Shown here one piece after another: positions 33,657-43,651 of a DNA stretch of 64,000 nucleotides (position 1 is the first letter of the stretch; each line of letters begins with the position of its first letter). Below the pieces are notes generated by a model. It worked only from the letters and a program-made list of their open reading frames with translations. It searched no databases and was not told where the DNA came from. The position numbers and the translations under genes were made by a program. Source of the DNA: Novosphingobium sp. B1 (GTDB lineage: Bacteria > Pseudomonadota > Alphaproteobacteria > Sphingomonadales > Sphingomonadaceae). Location: positions 248,001 through 312,000 of the forward strand of contig NZ_FWXL01000002.1 of NCBI RefSeq assembly GCF_900176395.1. Reading direction: 5' to 3'.

Positions 33657-36173
33657 ATGCGTAACTGGCAGTTGCTCGCCACCACGGTTCTCGGCTTCGG
33701 CCTTGCAAGCCCCGCCTTTGCCGAAGAAGCCGCCGATCGCGAAGCTGGCCCTGAATCGTCTGCTGCCGCCCAATCGGCACCTGCTCCGGCCTCGGCCAAG
33801 CCCGCAGGCAAGGCCTTCAGCACGGGCGTTGCCAAGGGCCGCGACCTTCTGGACACGGCAATTTCGGCCAGCGTGATCGACGAGGCAGACCTGCCCAAGC
33901 TGTCTGTCAGCTCGGTTGCCGGGATCATGCAGAACATCCCCGGCATCCGCGCCGAGACATCGGACATCGACGGTTTCTCCTCGATCACGGTGCGCGGCCT
34001 GCCGCTTTCGGCCGATGGTTCGAAGTTCCTGCAACTGCAGGAAGACGGCCTGCCGGTTCTGGAGTTCGGTGACCTGCACTTCTCGTCTGCCGACCAGTTC
34101 ATCCGCGCCGACCTTTCGCTGTCGCAGGTTCAGGCGATCCGGGGCGGCTCGGCCTCGACGTTTGCCTCGAATTCGCCCGGCGGCGTCGTCAACTTCATCT
34201 CCCGGACCGGTGAGACCGAAGGCGGCGCAGTGCAGCTTTCCAGCGGGCTCGGCTATGATCTCAAGCGGCTCGACTTCACGTATGGTGCGCCGCTAGGCGA
34301 CGGCTGGCGCTTCCACGTCGGTGGCTTCTACCGCCAGGGCGAAGGCCCGCGCGACATCGGTTACGACGGCTTCCGCGGCGGCCAGGTTAAGCTTAACGTC
34401 ACCAAGCAGTTCGCAAGCGGCTATGTCCGCTTCTACGGCAAGTATCTCGACGATCGCCAGCCGAACTACTCGCTCTATCCGGTCCAGCTGACAGGCACGA
34501 ACGATGCCGTGAAGATCAACGATCTGCCGGGCAACAGCGTGCGCGGCGACGTTTATGAATCGCCCTTGACCGCAAGCTATATCGCGCTCGACCAGAACAA
34601 CAACCGGACGACCCTGGACGGCCGCGTGGGCATTCGCGGGATCAACAAGTCGGTCGGCCTGGAAGCGCAGTTCGACGTCGGCGGCTTCACCATCAGCAAC
34701 CGCTTCCGCTACGCCGATGTGAGCGGCGAATACAACGAGACGATCCCCATGGTCACGGCCCCGGCCGCCATCCTCGGCGCGGTTCTGGGCAGCCCGGGTG
34801 GTTCGTTCTCCTATGCCGGCGGACCCGATGCGGGCAAGCCGTTCAGCCCCGCCGCACTGGCGGCGATCTCGATCAAGATCAATGCCCAGCTCAACCAGAT
34901 CGACAATGTCACCAACGACCTGCGCGCCAGCCGCGTCTGGGAAACCGGCGGCGGCAAGCTGACCACGACGGCAGGCCTCTATGCGGCCTCGCAGTCGGTC
35001 GACATGTATTGGAACTTCGCCAACACCCTGAACGATCTTGCGGGCAACGGGCAAAACAATCCGCTGAACCTGACGAGCCTCGGCGGCGTGCCGCAGAGCG
35101 ATGCGGGCGTATATGCCTATGGCTTCGGCTTCGGCGTGCCCCTGGCATCGTATCATACCCATTACGACCTGACGTACCGCATCCTCGCACCTTACGGCTC
35201 GCTCAACTACCAGATCGGCAAGCTGGCCATCGGCGGCAGCCTGCGCTGGGACAAGGGCCGCGTCTCGGGCAGCATCCTGTCCTCGTCGCTCCGGGGCAAT
35301 GGCTCAGCCGTGGTCGACATGAACGGCAATGGTGCGATCTCGGTGGCGGAAACCAAGGTGGCGATCCTGCCGCTGGGCCAGGCCGCGAACGTCGACTACG
35401 ACTATGACTACCTGTCGTACTCGGCCGGCGTGAACTACCGCATCGCCCAGCCGCTTTCTGTGTTCGCGCGCTACAGCCGCGGCGGCCGCGCCAATGCCGA
35501 ACGCATCCTCGGCGCAGGCTCGCTCAATCCCCTCACCGGCAAGCTGGCCGATCCTTCGACCGCGTTCAGCCCGGTCAAGCAGGCCGAAGGCGGCGTGAAG
35601 TTCCGCGAAGGTGGCATCACCGCCTACGTCACCGGCTTCTGGGCTTCGACCAGCGAGCGCAATTACCAGATCGGCGCCGACAATTCAGGCCAGGTCGTGG
35701 TCATCCCGATCAACCGCACCTACAGCGCCAAGGGCATCGAGTTCGAAAGCGAAGTGCGCGAAGGGCCTTTCGCGCTGGCGCTTGGCGCGACGTGGACGGA
35801 CGCCAAGATCGACAAGGACCGCACGTCGCCCGCACTCGAAGGCAACCGCCCGCGTCACATCCCCAAGTTCTCGTTCCAGGCCCGTCCGCAGGTCGAATTT
35901 GACGCGGTGACCTTTGGCGCGGTGGTGAATGGCACGGCCAGCAGCTTTGCGCAGGACACCAACATCCTCGAGCAGCCAGGCTACGTGATCGTCAGCCCGT
36001 TCCTGCAGATGCGGCCGGTGGATCGCGTGCAGCTTTCGCTCAACGCCTTCAACGTGTTCAACAAGCTGGCCGTGGTCCAGATCGCCTCGGCGGTGATCCC
36101 GACGGGCGGGCTGACCAATGCGCAGGTCATGAATGGCCGCACGCTCACCGGCTCGCTCCGCTTTTCCTTCTGA
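33657..36173 (+). CDS. TonB-dependent receptor with an EF-hand-like loop
   Basis: 838 residues: signal peptide MRNWQLLATTVLGFGLASPAFA, an Ala/Pro-rich spacer, plug domain (LPKLSVSSVAGIMQNIPGIRAET...TFASNSPGGVVNFISR) and barrel ending in TGSLRFSF. I start at ATG 33657, which has GAGGA 5 bases upstream; ATGs at 33645 and 33627 are in frame. At about residues 554-565 it carries DMNGNGAISVAE, a perfect match to the EF-hand calcium loop pattern (D-x-N-x-N-G-x-I-x3-E), presumably in an extracellular loop. The ligand is unknown. No partner genes adjoin it. Confidence 0.92.
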   Translation: MRNWQLLATTVLGFGLASPAFAEEAADREAGPESSAAAQSAPAPASAKPAGKAFSTGVAKGRDLLDTAISASVIDEADLPKLSVSSVAGIMQNIPGIRAETSDIDGFSSITVRGLPLSADGSKFLQLQEDGLPVLEFGDLHFSSADQFIRADLSLSQVQAIRGGSASTFASNSPGGVVNFISRTGETEGGAVQLSSGLGYDLKRLDFTYGAPLGDGWRFHVGGFYRQGEGPRDIGYDGFRGGQVKLNVTKQFASGYVRFYGKYLDDRQPNYSLYPVQLTGTNDAVKINDLPGNSVRGDVYESPLTASYIALDQNNNRTTLDGRVGIRGINKSVGLEAQFDVGGFTISNRFRYADVSGEYNETIPMVTAPAAILGAVLGSPGGSFSYAGGPDAGKPFSPAALAAISIKINAQLNQIDNVTNDLRASRVWETGGGKLTTTAGLYAASQSVDMYWNFANTLNDLAGNGQNNPLNLTSLGGVPQSDAGVYAYGFGFGVPLASYHTHYDLTYRILAPYGSLNYQIGKLAIGGSLRWDKGRVSGSILSSSLRGNGSAVVDMNGNGAISVAETKVAILPLGQAANVDYDYDYLSYSAGVNYRIAQPLSVFARYSRGGRANAERILGAGSLNPLTGKLADPSTAFSPVKQAEGGVKFREGGITAYVTGFWASTSERNYQIGADNSGQVVVIPINRTYSAKGIEFESEVREGPFALALGATWTDAKIDKDRTSPALEGNRPRHIPKFSFQARPQVEFDAVTFGAVVNGTASSFAQDTNILEQPGYVIVSPFLQMRPVDRVQLSLNAFNVFNKLAVVQIASAVIPTGGLTNAQVMNGRTLTGSLRFSF

Positions 36174-36182
36174 TACCCCCGG

Positions 36183-36208
36183 CGGCCCGCCCTTAATCGG
36201 GCGGGCCG
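36183..36208 (+). terminator. Stem-loop after the second TonB receptor gene
   Basis: CGGCCCGCCC (36183-36192) and GGGCGGGCCG (36199-36208) form a perfect 10-bp stem with a 6-base loop, 9 bases after the receptor stop. There is no T-run. Confidence 0.55.
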
Positions 36209-36242
36209 TAACCAGCGCCTGATACCTTAGGGAAACACAGTC

Positions 36243-38078
36243 TTGGACCGCATGAACATCCCCCGCCGCCTTGGTCTCTCCTTCGTCGCGCTCAACGTGA
36301 CTGCGGCGCTGATGATGATCGTCTTCGGAATCAGCCTCGCGATGGTTTCCAGAGTGACGGCGCGCAACACCGAGAGCCAGGCGGTGCTGGCCGATACGCT
36401 TGCGCTCGAAACCGCGCTGTTGCGTCAGAACAGCCAGTTCCGCGGCTTTCTCGTCACGGCCGACGAGAGTTATCTCAAGTCGTATTACGAAGGGCGTGAC
36501 GATTACGACAAGACATCGGCTGAACTTGAAGGTCGGCTGACCGACGCGAGCCTGCAGGACAAGGTGCGGACGTCGCGCGCCGAAACCGCCAAGTGGCGCG
36601 AGGCGTGGGGCGACAAATACATCGCCGTGGTGAAGTCGGGCCAGCGCGATGCAGCGCAAGAGGCTGTCCGCGCTGCCGGGAAGGCCGTGCTGGTCAGCGA
36701 CGCGGTCCTGCCCCTGCGTGCCATCAAGGATGCCAAGAGCAAGGAAATCGCCGACGAGACCGGATGGCAGGAGAGCGCCATCCTCTATGCCTGGATCAGC
36801 CTCGCCATCGGCGGCGCCATGCTGATCGGGCTGGCACTGGTGCTGTCGCGCCGCCTGTCGCGCTCCATCGCCCAGCCGATCAGTGACCTGACGGAAACGA
36901 TGACTGCGCTGGCCGATGGCCAGAACGATGCCCCCATCCCCGGCACCACGCGCGCCGACGAACTGGGAGACATGGCCCGCGCGGTGATGGTGTTCCGCGA
37001 TGCAGCGCTCGATCGCAGCCGCGCAATCGCCGAACGCGAGCGCGCGATGGCACAGATCGGCGAGCGCCTGTCATCCGTTGCGCAGGCGGACCTGTCGGTG
37101 CGTATCACCGGCGTGCCTCCGGCATTCCAGGCCGTGGCGGACGACTTCAACGAGGCGATGGAGCGACTGTGCCAGGCGATGGGTCTGGTCCAGGACAGCA
37201 TCGTGGCGATCAACCTCACCTCGTCGGAGATCCAGCAGGCGACGACCGATCTTGCCAGCCGCAGCGAACAGCAGGCGGCCAGCCTGCAGGCATCGTCGAG
37301 CGCGATGGAACACCTGACCACGCAGATCGAGGACTATGCCAAGATCGCCGCAGAAGTGAGCGGGTCGATGGTCGAGGCGCGCGGAGAGGCCGAGAATGGC
37401 GGCAATATTGTCGGCAAGGCGATCGAGGCGATGGACAATGTCGAACGCGCCAGCGTCGAGATTTCCGAAATCACCACGATGATTGATGGCATTGCCTTCC
37501 AGACCAACCTGCTTGCGCTCAACGCTGGTGTTGAAGCCGCGCGCGCTGGCGAGGCGGGCAAGGGCTTCGCCGTTGTCGCATCGGAAGTGCGCGCATTGGC
37601 ACAGCGCGCGACCGAGGCGGCCAATGCGATCAAGCAGAGGGTCGAGGCGGTGACGAGCCACGTTCGCTCGGGCGTGTCGCTGGTCAACGAAACCGGCTGC
37701 GCGCTCGAAACGATCATCAGCCGCGTAAGCACGGTGACCACGTCGATCTCAACGATTGCCGAGACCGCCGGAGAACAGAGCGTTGCCCTGCGCAAGATCA
37801 ACGGTGCGATCGGGGCGATGGACCAGATGACCCAGCAGAACGCAGCCATGGTCGAGGAAACCAACGCTGCTACCAAGAACCTGACGCAGGAGGCTGGTCA
37901 GCTTTCAAGCGCCTTTGCCAGTTTCCGCATCGGGCGCGAACATCGCCCGACTGTGGCACCCCTCGCACCGCGCGCGCCGGTTTCAGCGCCAGCGCCGGTA
38001 CGATCGGCAGCGCCTTTGCCGCCAGTCCCGCGCGCCAGCGGAAACCTGGCGCTCGACAACGACTGGTCCGAGTTCTGA
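36243..38078 (+). CDS. Methyl-accepting chemotaxis protein with CHASE3-like sensor
   Basis: 611 residues: membrane segment 1 (about 12-35), a periplasmic helical domain (about 38-178) with [17 protein letters not shown], typical of CHASE3, membrane segment 2 (about 179-202), HAMP (about 203-256), and the methyl-accepting signalling domain ([31 protein letters not shown]). The Pro/Ala-rich tail ends in [12 protein letters not shown], nearly the same as the receptor at 20500-21927. The start may be TTG 36243, well spaced from AGGGA, or ATG 36252. It is followed by a strong terminator. Confidence 0.92.
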   Translation: MDRMNIPRRLGLSFVALNVTAALMMIVFGISLAMVSRVTARNTESQAVLADTLALETALLRQNSQFRGFLVTADESYLKSYYEGRDDYDKTSAELEGRLTDASLQDKVRTSRAETAKWREAWGDKYIAVVKSGQRDAAQEAVRAAGKAVLVSDAVLPLRAIKDAKSKEIADETGWQESAILYAWISLAIGGAMLIGLALVLSRRLSRSIAQPISDLTETMTALADGQNDAPIPGTTRADELGDMARAVMVFRDAALDRSRAIAERERAMAQIGERLSSVAQADLSVRITGVPPAFQAVADDFNEAMERLCQAMGLVQDSIVAINLTSSEIQQATTDLASRSEQQAASLQASSSAMEHLTTQIEDYAKIAAEVSGSMVEARGEAENGGNIVGKAIEAMDNVERASVEISEITTMIDGIAFQTNLLALNAGVEAARAGEAGKGFAVVASEVRALAQRATEAANAIKQRVEAVTSHVRSGVSLVNETGCALETIISRVSTVTTSISTIAETAGEQSVALRKINGAIGAMDQMTQQNAAMVEETNAATKNLTQEAGQLSSAFASFRIGREHRPTVAPLAPRAPVSAPAPVRSAAPLPPVPRASGNLALDNDWSEF

Positions 38079-38089
38079 CAACTCCTGAT

Positions 38090-38125
38090 AAAAAAGCCCG
38101 GTGTCATATGGCACCGGGCTTTTTT
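38090..38125. terminator. Bidirectional rho-independent terminator
   Basis: AGCCCGGTG (38095-38103) pairs with CACCGGGCT (38112-38120); a run of A precedes and a run of T follows, so it works on both strands. It sits between the convergent chemotaxis receptor gene and the hemerythrin gene. Confidence 0.93.
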
Positions 38126-38129
38126 CAGT

Positions 38130-38741
38130 TCAGGCGATATCGTTGATCTTCAGCTTCGGCTTTACTTCAGCCGCGGCCTTCTCGGCTTTCTTGCGCCGTT
38201 CGAACACCGCCAGCATGTGCTTGCGGTCAGCAGCGGTCAGGATCTTTTCGCTTTCGACGAACTGCTCCTGCTCTTCCTCGCGGATATGATGGAGGTATTC
38301 TTCCTTCAGCGCGGCAAAGCGTTCCAGCCACTTCTTGCTGCCCATGTCGCGGGCAGCAAGATCGTCGAGCATCTTGTCGATGTCCTTGTGCTCGGCCACG
38401 GCGTGGCGTGCGAACTCGGTCGTCTTCGGGTTGCGCAGCACGGTTGACCACAGCGCCTGTTCCTCGGCAGCGGCGTGGCCTTTCAGTTCGTGCACCAGCT
38501 CTTCGAACAGCGCAGTGGCGTCATCGCCCTTGCCGCCGGTCGCCTCCAGCATGGCCAGCAGCGCGCGGTGACGATCGTGGTCCTCCACCAGCCGGCCGAA
38601 GATGTCCGGCAAGCCGCGCAAGTCGGTCACGGGGGTCTGGCCGATATGCGCCGGCACATCCGGGGCAATGGCCTTTGCCTTGGCTACGGCCTTGGCCTTC
38701 GCTTCGGCCGGCTTGGTCTTGGTTGCAGCTTTCGTTGCCAT
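38130..38741 (-). CDS. Hemerythrin-domain protein
   Basis: A 203-residue protein with a Lys/Ala-rich N-terminal arm (1-28) and tail and a central hemerythrin HHE domain: histidines in EDHDRHRALL, ELKGHAAAEEQALW, AVAEHKDIDKML and YLHHIREEEQEQF are placed to bind a di-iron centre. Family members bind O2, sense redox state or take part in iron or NO handling. The basic arms suggest nucleic-acid or surface binding. It lies 10 bases downstream of the catalase gene, so a shared oxidative-stress role is likely. The start is ATG 38741, 7 bases from GAGGAG. Confidence 0.87.
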   Translation of the reverse strand: MATKAATKTKPAEAKAKAVAKAKAIAPDVPAHIGQTPVTDLRGLPDIFGRLVEDHDRHRALLAMLEATGGKGDDATALFEELVHELKGHAAAEEQALWSTVLRNPKTTEFARHAVAEHKDIDKMLDDLAARDMGSKKWLERFAALKEEYLHHIREEEQEQFVESEKILTAADRKHMLAVFERRKKAEKAAAEVKPKLKINDIA

Positions 38742-38751
38742 CATCGACTCC

Positions 38752-40914
38752 TCAGGCGAGATCGCGGATCTTGGGTTCACGCTCGAAGTGGCGCACCGGC
38801 CCCACTTCTAGCAGCTTTTCATTCGGCACCACGCCTTCATCGGGCTCGACGCCGGCCTTCTCAAGGATCACCTTGGTGCCGTTGCAGTGGGCGATGGTCT
38901 TGCAATGGCCATAGGCATCCATGAACCACTGCACCGCAGCGCCCTGCTTGCTGAGCTTTTCGGCCTCGGCGGGCATCAGCACCGATGCGACTGCATCAAA
39001 CATCACCGAAGGCGATCCATCGAGTTTGCCGTCTGCCTTGAGCGTGCCGCCCTTGACGGGGATCCCGCCGACCTTGGGAGCAACCAGGAACACCGAGCCA
39101 CCTTCTGCTTCGACGCCTGCCTTGAGCTTGTCGATCGTTGCCTTGTCCGACCCTTCGGCAAAGAGGATGCCGACCTTGCGGCCTTCGAACGTCATCTTGC
39201 TCTGCTTCTGGATCGACAGCGCATCCGATGGCTTCATGTCCACCGGCTCACGTGCGGCAGGCGCCTTTTCAGGCAGGTCCATGGCCAGACCATCGGCCAC
39301 GCGGGCCGCAAGTGTCTCGTCAACGTTGCGCAGGCGCGACAGGACGCGGGCGCGGACGTGTTCGAGCGAGACCTTGGACAGTTCGAACACGAGCGCCGAG
39401 GCGATGTGCGCCTGCTCGTTCTCAGTCTGCGAGTGGTAGAACAGGGCTGCCTGGCTGTAGTGATCGGCGAAGAGTTCGGCACGAACCCGTACCTTCTCGG
39501 TGGGATCGTTGCGCTCGCCGTTCTCGCGGAACGAGGTGAAGCCCGTTTCCGGCGCAGCGCGCGGGCCGCTGTCCTCGCCTGCTTCATCAAGAGAGTTGGG
39601 CTCGTAGTTCGCGCGGCCGGTCGGCACCAGCGTCTGCATCAGCCCATCGCGCTGCATGTTGTGGAACGGGCACTTGGGCGCGTTTATCGGGATCTGGTGG
39701 AAGTTGGTCGTGCCAAGGCGCGACTTCTGCGTATCGAGGTATGAGAACAGCCGTCCCTGCAGCAGCGGGTCGTTCGAGAAATCGATGCCCGGCACCACGT
39801 TGGTCGGCAGGAACGCTGCCTGCTCGGTTTCCGCAAAGAAGTTGTCGACATTGCGGTTGAGCGTCATGCGTCCGATGATCTGCACCGGCACGTCCTCTTC
39901 GGGGACCAGCTTGGTCGCATCGAGCACGTCATACGGCTGCGCGGCGGCGAAGTCCTCGTCGAACACCTGCACGCCCAGGTCCCACGCCGGGAAGCTGCCA
40001 GCATCGATGCTTTCGAACAGGTCACGACGGTGGAAATCGGGATCGGCACCGGCAATCTTTACCGCCTCATCCCAGATCAGCGATTCCATGCCCAGCACTG
40101 GCTTCCAGTGGAACTTGACGAACTTGCCCTCGCCCGCCGCATTGACGAAGCGGAAGGTGTGGACGCCGAAACCTTCCATCATGCGCAGGGTGCGCGGGAT
40201 GGCGCGGTCGCTCATCGCCCACATCATCATGTGCATGGTTTCGGGCATCAGGCCGACGAAATCCCAGAAGGTATCGTGAGCGCTGGCTGCCTGCGGATAG
40301 CCGCGGTCGGCTTCCATCTTCACCGAATGAACCAGATCGGGAAACTTCAGCGCATCCTGGATGAAGAATACCGGGATATTGTTGCCGACAAGGTCCCAGT
40401 TGCCTTCGTCGGTATACATCTTCACTGCGAAGCCGCGCACGTCGCGCGGGGTGTCAACCGATCCGGCGCCACCTGCCACGGTCGAGAAGCGCACGAAGAC
40501 CGGACAGGTCTTGCCCGCTTCCTGGAACAGCCCGGCCTTGGTCAGTTCGGGAATGGCCTTGGTCACCTCGAACACGCCATGTGCGCCCGATCCACGGGCG
40601 TGGACGATGCGTTCAGGGATACGTTCGTGGTCGAAGTGGAAGATCTTCTCGCGCAGAATGAAGTCTTCGAGCAACGTCGGTCCGCGGGTGCCGGCCTTGA
40701 GACTGTTCTGGTTGTCGGACAGGCGATGGCCGAAATTGTCGGTCAGGTAGGCAGAGGCAGGCGCTCCGTCCTTCGCGTCCTGATGCGTTTCGCCGGCATT
40801 GCCGGTCTCGGTTGCGTAGGGCGCCTTGCCTGCGCCAGGCTGATGGTCTGACAAGCCATTGTCGAGGGCGGGCGAATGCTGCGCGTCGGAAGCTTTTTTG
40901 CCGGTTTTGGCCAT
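38752..40914 (-). CDS. katE: Large-subunit catalase, HPII type
   Basis: A 720-residue clade-2 catalase: active-site H105 in [11 protein letters not shown], the Asn in [10 protein letters not shown], and the heme Tyr in RLFSYLDTQ, followed by the extra C-terminal flavodoxin/DJ-1-like domain ([35 protein letters not shown]). It degrades H2O2 and, like E. coli KatE, probably acts in stationary phase or starvation. The start is ATG 40914 with AAGGA upstream; the sequence before it is Arg-rich and non-conserved. The 153 bases upstream hold a G-rich stretch but no gene. Confidence 0.96.
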   Translation of the reverse strand: MAKTGKKASDAQHSPALDNGLSDHQPGAGKAPYATETGNAGETHQDAKDGAPASAYLTDNFGHRLSDNQNSLKAGTRGPTLLEDFILREKIFHFDHERIPERIVHARGSGAHGVFEVTKAIPELTKAGLFQEAGKTCPVFVRFSTVAGGAGSVDTPRDVRGFAVKMYTDEGNWDLVGNNIPVFFIQDALKFPDLVHSVKMEADRGYPQAASAHDTFWDFVGLMPETMHMMMWAMSDRAIPRTLRMMEGFGVHTFRFVNAAGEGKFVKFHWKPVLGMESLIWDEAVKIAGADPDFHRRDLFESIDAGSFPAWDLGVQVFDEDFAAAQPYDVLDATKLVPEEDVPVQIIGRMTLNRNVDNFFAETEQAAFLPTNVVPGIDFSNDPLLQGRLFSYLDTQKSRLGTTNFHQIPINAPKCPFHNMQRDGLMQTLVPTGRANYEPNSLDEAGEDSGPRAAPETGFTSFRENGERNDPTEKVRVRAELFADHYSQAALFYHSQTENEQAHIASALVFELSKVSLEHVRARVLSRLRNVDETLAARVADGLAMDLPEKAPAAREPVDMKPSDALSIQKQSKMTFEGRKVGILFAEGSDKATIDKLKAGVEAEGGSVFLVAPKVGGIPVKGGTLKADGKLDGSPSVMFDAVASVLMPAEAEKLSKQGAAVQWFMDAYGHCKTIAHCNGTKVILEKAGVEPDEGVVPNEKLLEVGPVRHFEREPKIRDLA

Positions 40915-41067
40915 GGGAAATCCTTTTCGTTGGGCGCGTCGCGCGCGCAAAAAAACACCCTCCACGCCGGGGCGCGAAGGAGTTGCAGGCCTGTGTGGCC
41001 TGATCCGGTCAGACCGCCGCGCGCCGGGGGAGGGGGGGGTAGCGCGCGACGGTCCTAGGGGGTTAAA

Positions 41068-41283
41068 TCAGTAGGTGCGGCCGAATTCCCGGGCCTGCTT
41101 CTTCTTCATTGCACGAGAGATGGCCCAGGTGCCGCCTGCTGCGGCAATCATGCCCAGCGGGCCCATACGGCGGGCCAGCGTCGCTGCGGCCAGACCGACT
41201 ATGGCGCCGGTGCCTTCACTCATGCCAGGGGTACGTTCGGCAATCTTCTTGCCGACAACTGCGGAAATGATCTTGCCAATCAT
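41068..41283 (-). CDS. Small membrane-associated hypothetical protein (71 aa)
   Basis: A 71-residue protein with Gly/Ala-rich hydrophobic stretches (GAIVGLAAATLARRMGPLGMIAAAGGTWAIS) and a basic tail (RAMKKKQAREFG), so probably a small inner-membrane protein. AGAGG lies 6 bases before ATG 41283. I do not recognise a named family. It is upstream of the catalase on the same strand and may respond to stress too. Confidence 0.65.
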   Translation of the reverse strand: MIGKIISAVVGKKIAERTPGMSEGTGAIVGLAAATLARRMGPLGMIAAAGGTWAISRAMKKKQAREFGRTY

Positions 41284-41369
41284 GGATTACCTCTTTGGAA
41301 CTCCTCCAGAACCGTGGGGCGGGGATATGGTTCCGGAAGGGCATCAACATCCTTGACCGCCACGGCGAA

Positions 41370-41394
41370 GAATGCGAACATGCATTCCAATAAA
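41370..41394. promoter_or_regulatory. Inverted repeat and AT-rich element upstream of the sugar isomerase gene
   Basis: GAATGC (41370-41375) and GCATTC (41382-41387) are perfect inverted copies with 6 bases between. The right arm runs into ATTCCAATAAA (41384-41394), which differs by one base from ATTCTAATAAA at 48815-48825 upstream of the GMC oxidoreductase. It lies about 65 bases before the GTG start of the isomerase gene, the right distance for an operator or promoter. Confidence 0.4.
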
Positions 41395-41458
41395 GTAGCG
41401 GCCCGCTCGCCGCCAGGCAAACATGCGCTAGCATGGGGCCGCCGATTGGGAGATCGAC

Positions 41459-42232
41459 GTGCCTGCTGCTTATCCGCTTTCATCCTGTATCGAATGGCAG
41501 TTCGCCGAAGCCGGTGACCTTGCCCAGCGTATCCGCGCTGCGAAGGCAGGGGGCTTCGACCTGGTCGAATTCCACCTCTGGCGCGACAAGCCGGTGCAAG
41601 AAATCGGCGCTGCACTGGCCGAAACCGGCATCCAGCTCACCGGGATTTGCGTCGATCCGCGCCGCTCGATCGTAGATCCGGTCGAGCGTGCCGAGATGGT
41701 CAACGCCGTGGCAGAAACCATTGCCATCGCCCCTGCCCTCGGCAACCCGCCGCTCATCGTCGCCTCGGGCTTCAAGGTCGAAGGCATGAGCGAGGAAGAT
41801 CATTTCATCAACGCCGTCGCCGCACTGAAGGAAGCCGCCGCGCTCGCCGAAGCGGCAGGTGTCACCTTGCTCCTCGAACCGCTCAACACTCGACTGTTCT
41901 CGGCGATGTACCTTGTCAGCACTACGCTCGGGCTGGACCTGATCGAGGCCGTCGGCAGTCCCGCCCTGCGCCTGCTCTACGATGTCTGGCACAGCGCCGT
42001 TATGGGTGAGGACATTGCCGAAGTGCTGAAAGACCGCATCCACCTCGTCGCGCACGTTCAGGTCGCCGATATGGACGACCGCAACGAGCCCGGCACCGGC
42101 ACCCTGGATTGGGCCCATGTGATGGGGACCCTCGAAAGCCTTGGCTACAACGGCAGCATAGGGATGGAGTACTTCCCTACCCTGCCGATGGACCAGTCAC
42201 TGGAGTTGACCCGCAAGACGCTGGCGCTCTGA
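41459..42232 (+). CDS. Sugar phosphate isomerase/epimerase-like TIM-barrel protein
   Basis: A 257-residue xylose-isomerase-like barrel of the hydroxypyruvate-isomerase type, with metal-ligand candidates in LLLEPLNTR (Glu), LLYDVWHS (Asp) and IGMEYFPT (Glu). The start is GTG with GGGAGA upstream. It lies 31 bases before a GPH-family symporter and presumably shares its transcript. In this locus it may act on a sugar, or on a 3-keto sugar released by the deglycosidase-like proteins at 47-49 kb. That link is inference; the actual substrate is unknown. Confidence 0.82.
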   Translation: MPAAYPLSSCIEWQFAEAGDLAQRIRAAKAGGFDLVEFHLWRDKPVQEIGAALAETGIQLTGICVDPRRSIVDPVERAEMVNAVAETIAIAPALGNPPLIVASGFKVEGMSEEDHFINAVAALKEAAALAEAAGVTLLLEPLNTRLFSAMYLVSTTLGLDLIEAVGSPALRLLYDVWHSAVMGEDIAEVLKDRIHLVAHVQVADMDDRNEPGTGTLDWAHVMGTLESLGYNGSIGMEYFPTLPMDQSLELTRKTLAL

Positions 42233-42263
42233 CAAGACCCAAGCTGCGATCCGGGAGAGGGAT

Positions 42264-43607
42264 GTGGCAAACGACAGACTGAGCTTGGCCGAACGCGTCA
42301 GCTACGGCATGGGCGATATGGGCACCAGCCTTGCCTACAACATGGCGAGCGGATTTCTGCTCTTCTACTACACCAACGTCGTCGGCATGCCGGCGGCAGG
42401 TGTGGGCACAGTGTTCCTCATCGCACGCCTGCTGGATGCGGTTATCGACCCCGTGGTTGGCATCCTGGTTGACAAGACCCGCAGCCGCTGGGGCCGCACG
42501 CGGGGCTACTTCCTGTTCACCGCCCTCCCCTATGCCCTGCTCACGGTGGCGCTATTCCACGTTCCCGCGTGGAGCCACGGCGCGCAGCTGGTCTATGCTT
42601 TCGTCACTTTCAAGGCGCTGGGCATCCTGATGTCGGTTCAGGCGATCCCCTATACCGCGCTCATGCCGATGATGACGCTCGACCCCAAGCAGCGCCTGAA
42701 GCTCTCAGGCATGCGCGGCGTCGGGACCTCGATCTCGGTAGTGCTGGGCACCGCGGCCGTGATGCCGCTGGTCGGCGTGTTTGGCGACGGAGACCAGAAC
42801 AAGGGTTTCCAGTACGTGGCAATGCTCTTTTCCGCGATCGGCCTTGCCTGCACGCTTGCCCTGTTCGCCAATTGCAAGGAACGCTTCGAGGACGGGTCCT
42901 CACCCGATTTCGCCATCGGCCCTGCAGTCAAGGAAATGCTGCGAAACAAGGCGTGGGCCGTCGTCTTTGTCTCGTGCCTGCTCTACTTCATCCGCTTCGG
43001 CCTGATGATGAGCGCGACCGCCTATTTCGCGATCGACGTGATGCGGCAACCCTGGCTGATCTCGGTCATGCTCCCCGCCGTCTCGGGCATGCTGCTGCTG
43101 TCCTCCTTCGTTGCACCGCCGATCCTTGCACGCACCGGCATCAGGAAGGGCAGCGCCTGTGTTCTCGGCCTGGCCGCGCTGATCTTCGCGGTCTTGCCAT
43201 TGGCGCAGAGCAACACGGGCCTGTTCCTCACTCTCTACATTGCCGCCTGCCTTGCCACTTCGATCACCATCACCGCCGCCTTCGCGATGATCGCCGAGAC
43301 GGTGGACTACCACGAATGGAAGTTCGGCACCCGGCGCGAAGGCCTGCTCTCGGCAGGCATCAGCCTCTCGACCAAGGTCGGCATGGCCATCGGCACAGCC
43401 GGGTTTGCCTTCATGCTCGGCGCGGCAGGCTATGCTCCCGACGCCGTGACCGAGACCGCGCGCGAGGCGATCCGCTGGACCTACTACGGCAGTGCCGTCG
43501 TCTTGCTCGCCCTGCAGACGGTCGTCGTGCTGATGTGGCCAATGGATGGCATGCACGTCACCATCCGCAACGACATCGCCGCACGCCAGCCCGCAGCTGC
43601 GGAGTAA
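42264..43607 (+). CDS. GPH-family sugar:cation symporter
   Basis: A 447-residue MFS protein with about 12 membrane segments and the signatures of the glycoside-pentoside-hexuronide group: early YGMGDMGTSLAYNM, FLIARLLDAVIDPVVGILVDKTRSRWGRTRGYF and the late AETVDYHEWKFGTRREGL. It carries a glycoside or sugar in with Na+ or H+. The start is GTG 42264 with GGAGAGGG upstream, and the gene follows the isomerase at 41459. It converges with the carboxylesterase, 44 bases apart. Confidence 0.9.
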   Translation: MANDRLSLAERVSYGMGDMGTSLAYNMASGFLLFYYTNVVGMPAAGVGTVFLIARLLDAVIDPVVGILVDKTRSRWGRTRGYFLFTALPYALLTVALFHVPAWSHGAQLVYAFVTFKALGILMSVQAIPYTALMPMMTLDPKQRLKLSGMRGVGTSISVVLGTAAVMPLVGVFGDGDQNKGFQYVAMLFSAIGLACTLALFANCKERFEDGSSPDFAIGPAVKEMLRNKAWAVVFVSCLLYFIRFGLMMSATAYFAIDVMRQPWLISVMLPAVSGMLLLSSFVAPPILARTGIRKGSACVLGLAALIFAVLPLAQSNTGLFLTLYIAACLATSITITAAFAMIAETVDYHEWKFGTRREGLLSAGISLSTKVGMAIGTAGFAFMLGAAGYAPDAVTETAREAIRWTYYGSAVVLLALQTVVVLMWPMDGMHVTIRNDIAARQPAAAE

Positions 43608-43651
43608 GGTGGAACGTCCGTTGAGACTCTGCAGGCCGCCGCGCCGGCTTG

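Noticed and set aside
41020..41045. A G-rich tract upstream of the catalase and next to the 71-residue gene
   Set aside because: A single short tract with no repeat structure or paired element; no function can be supported.
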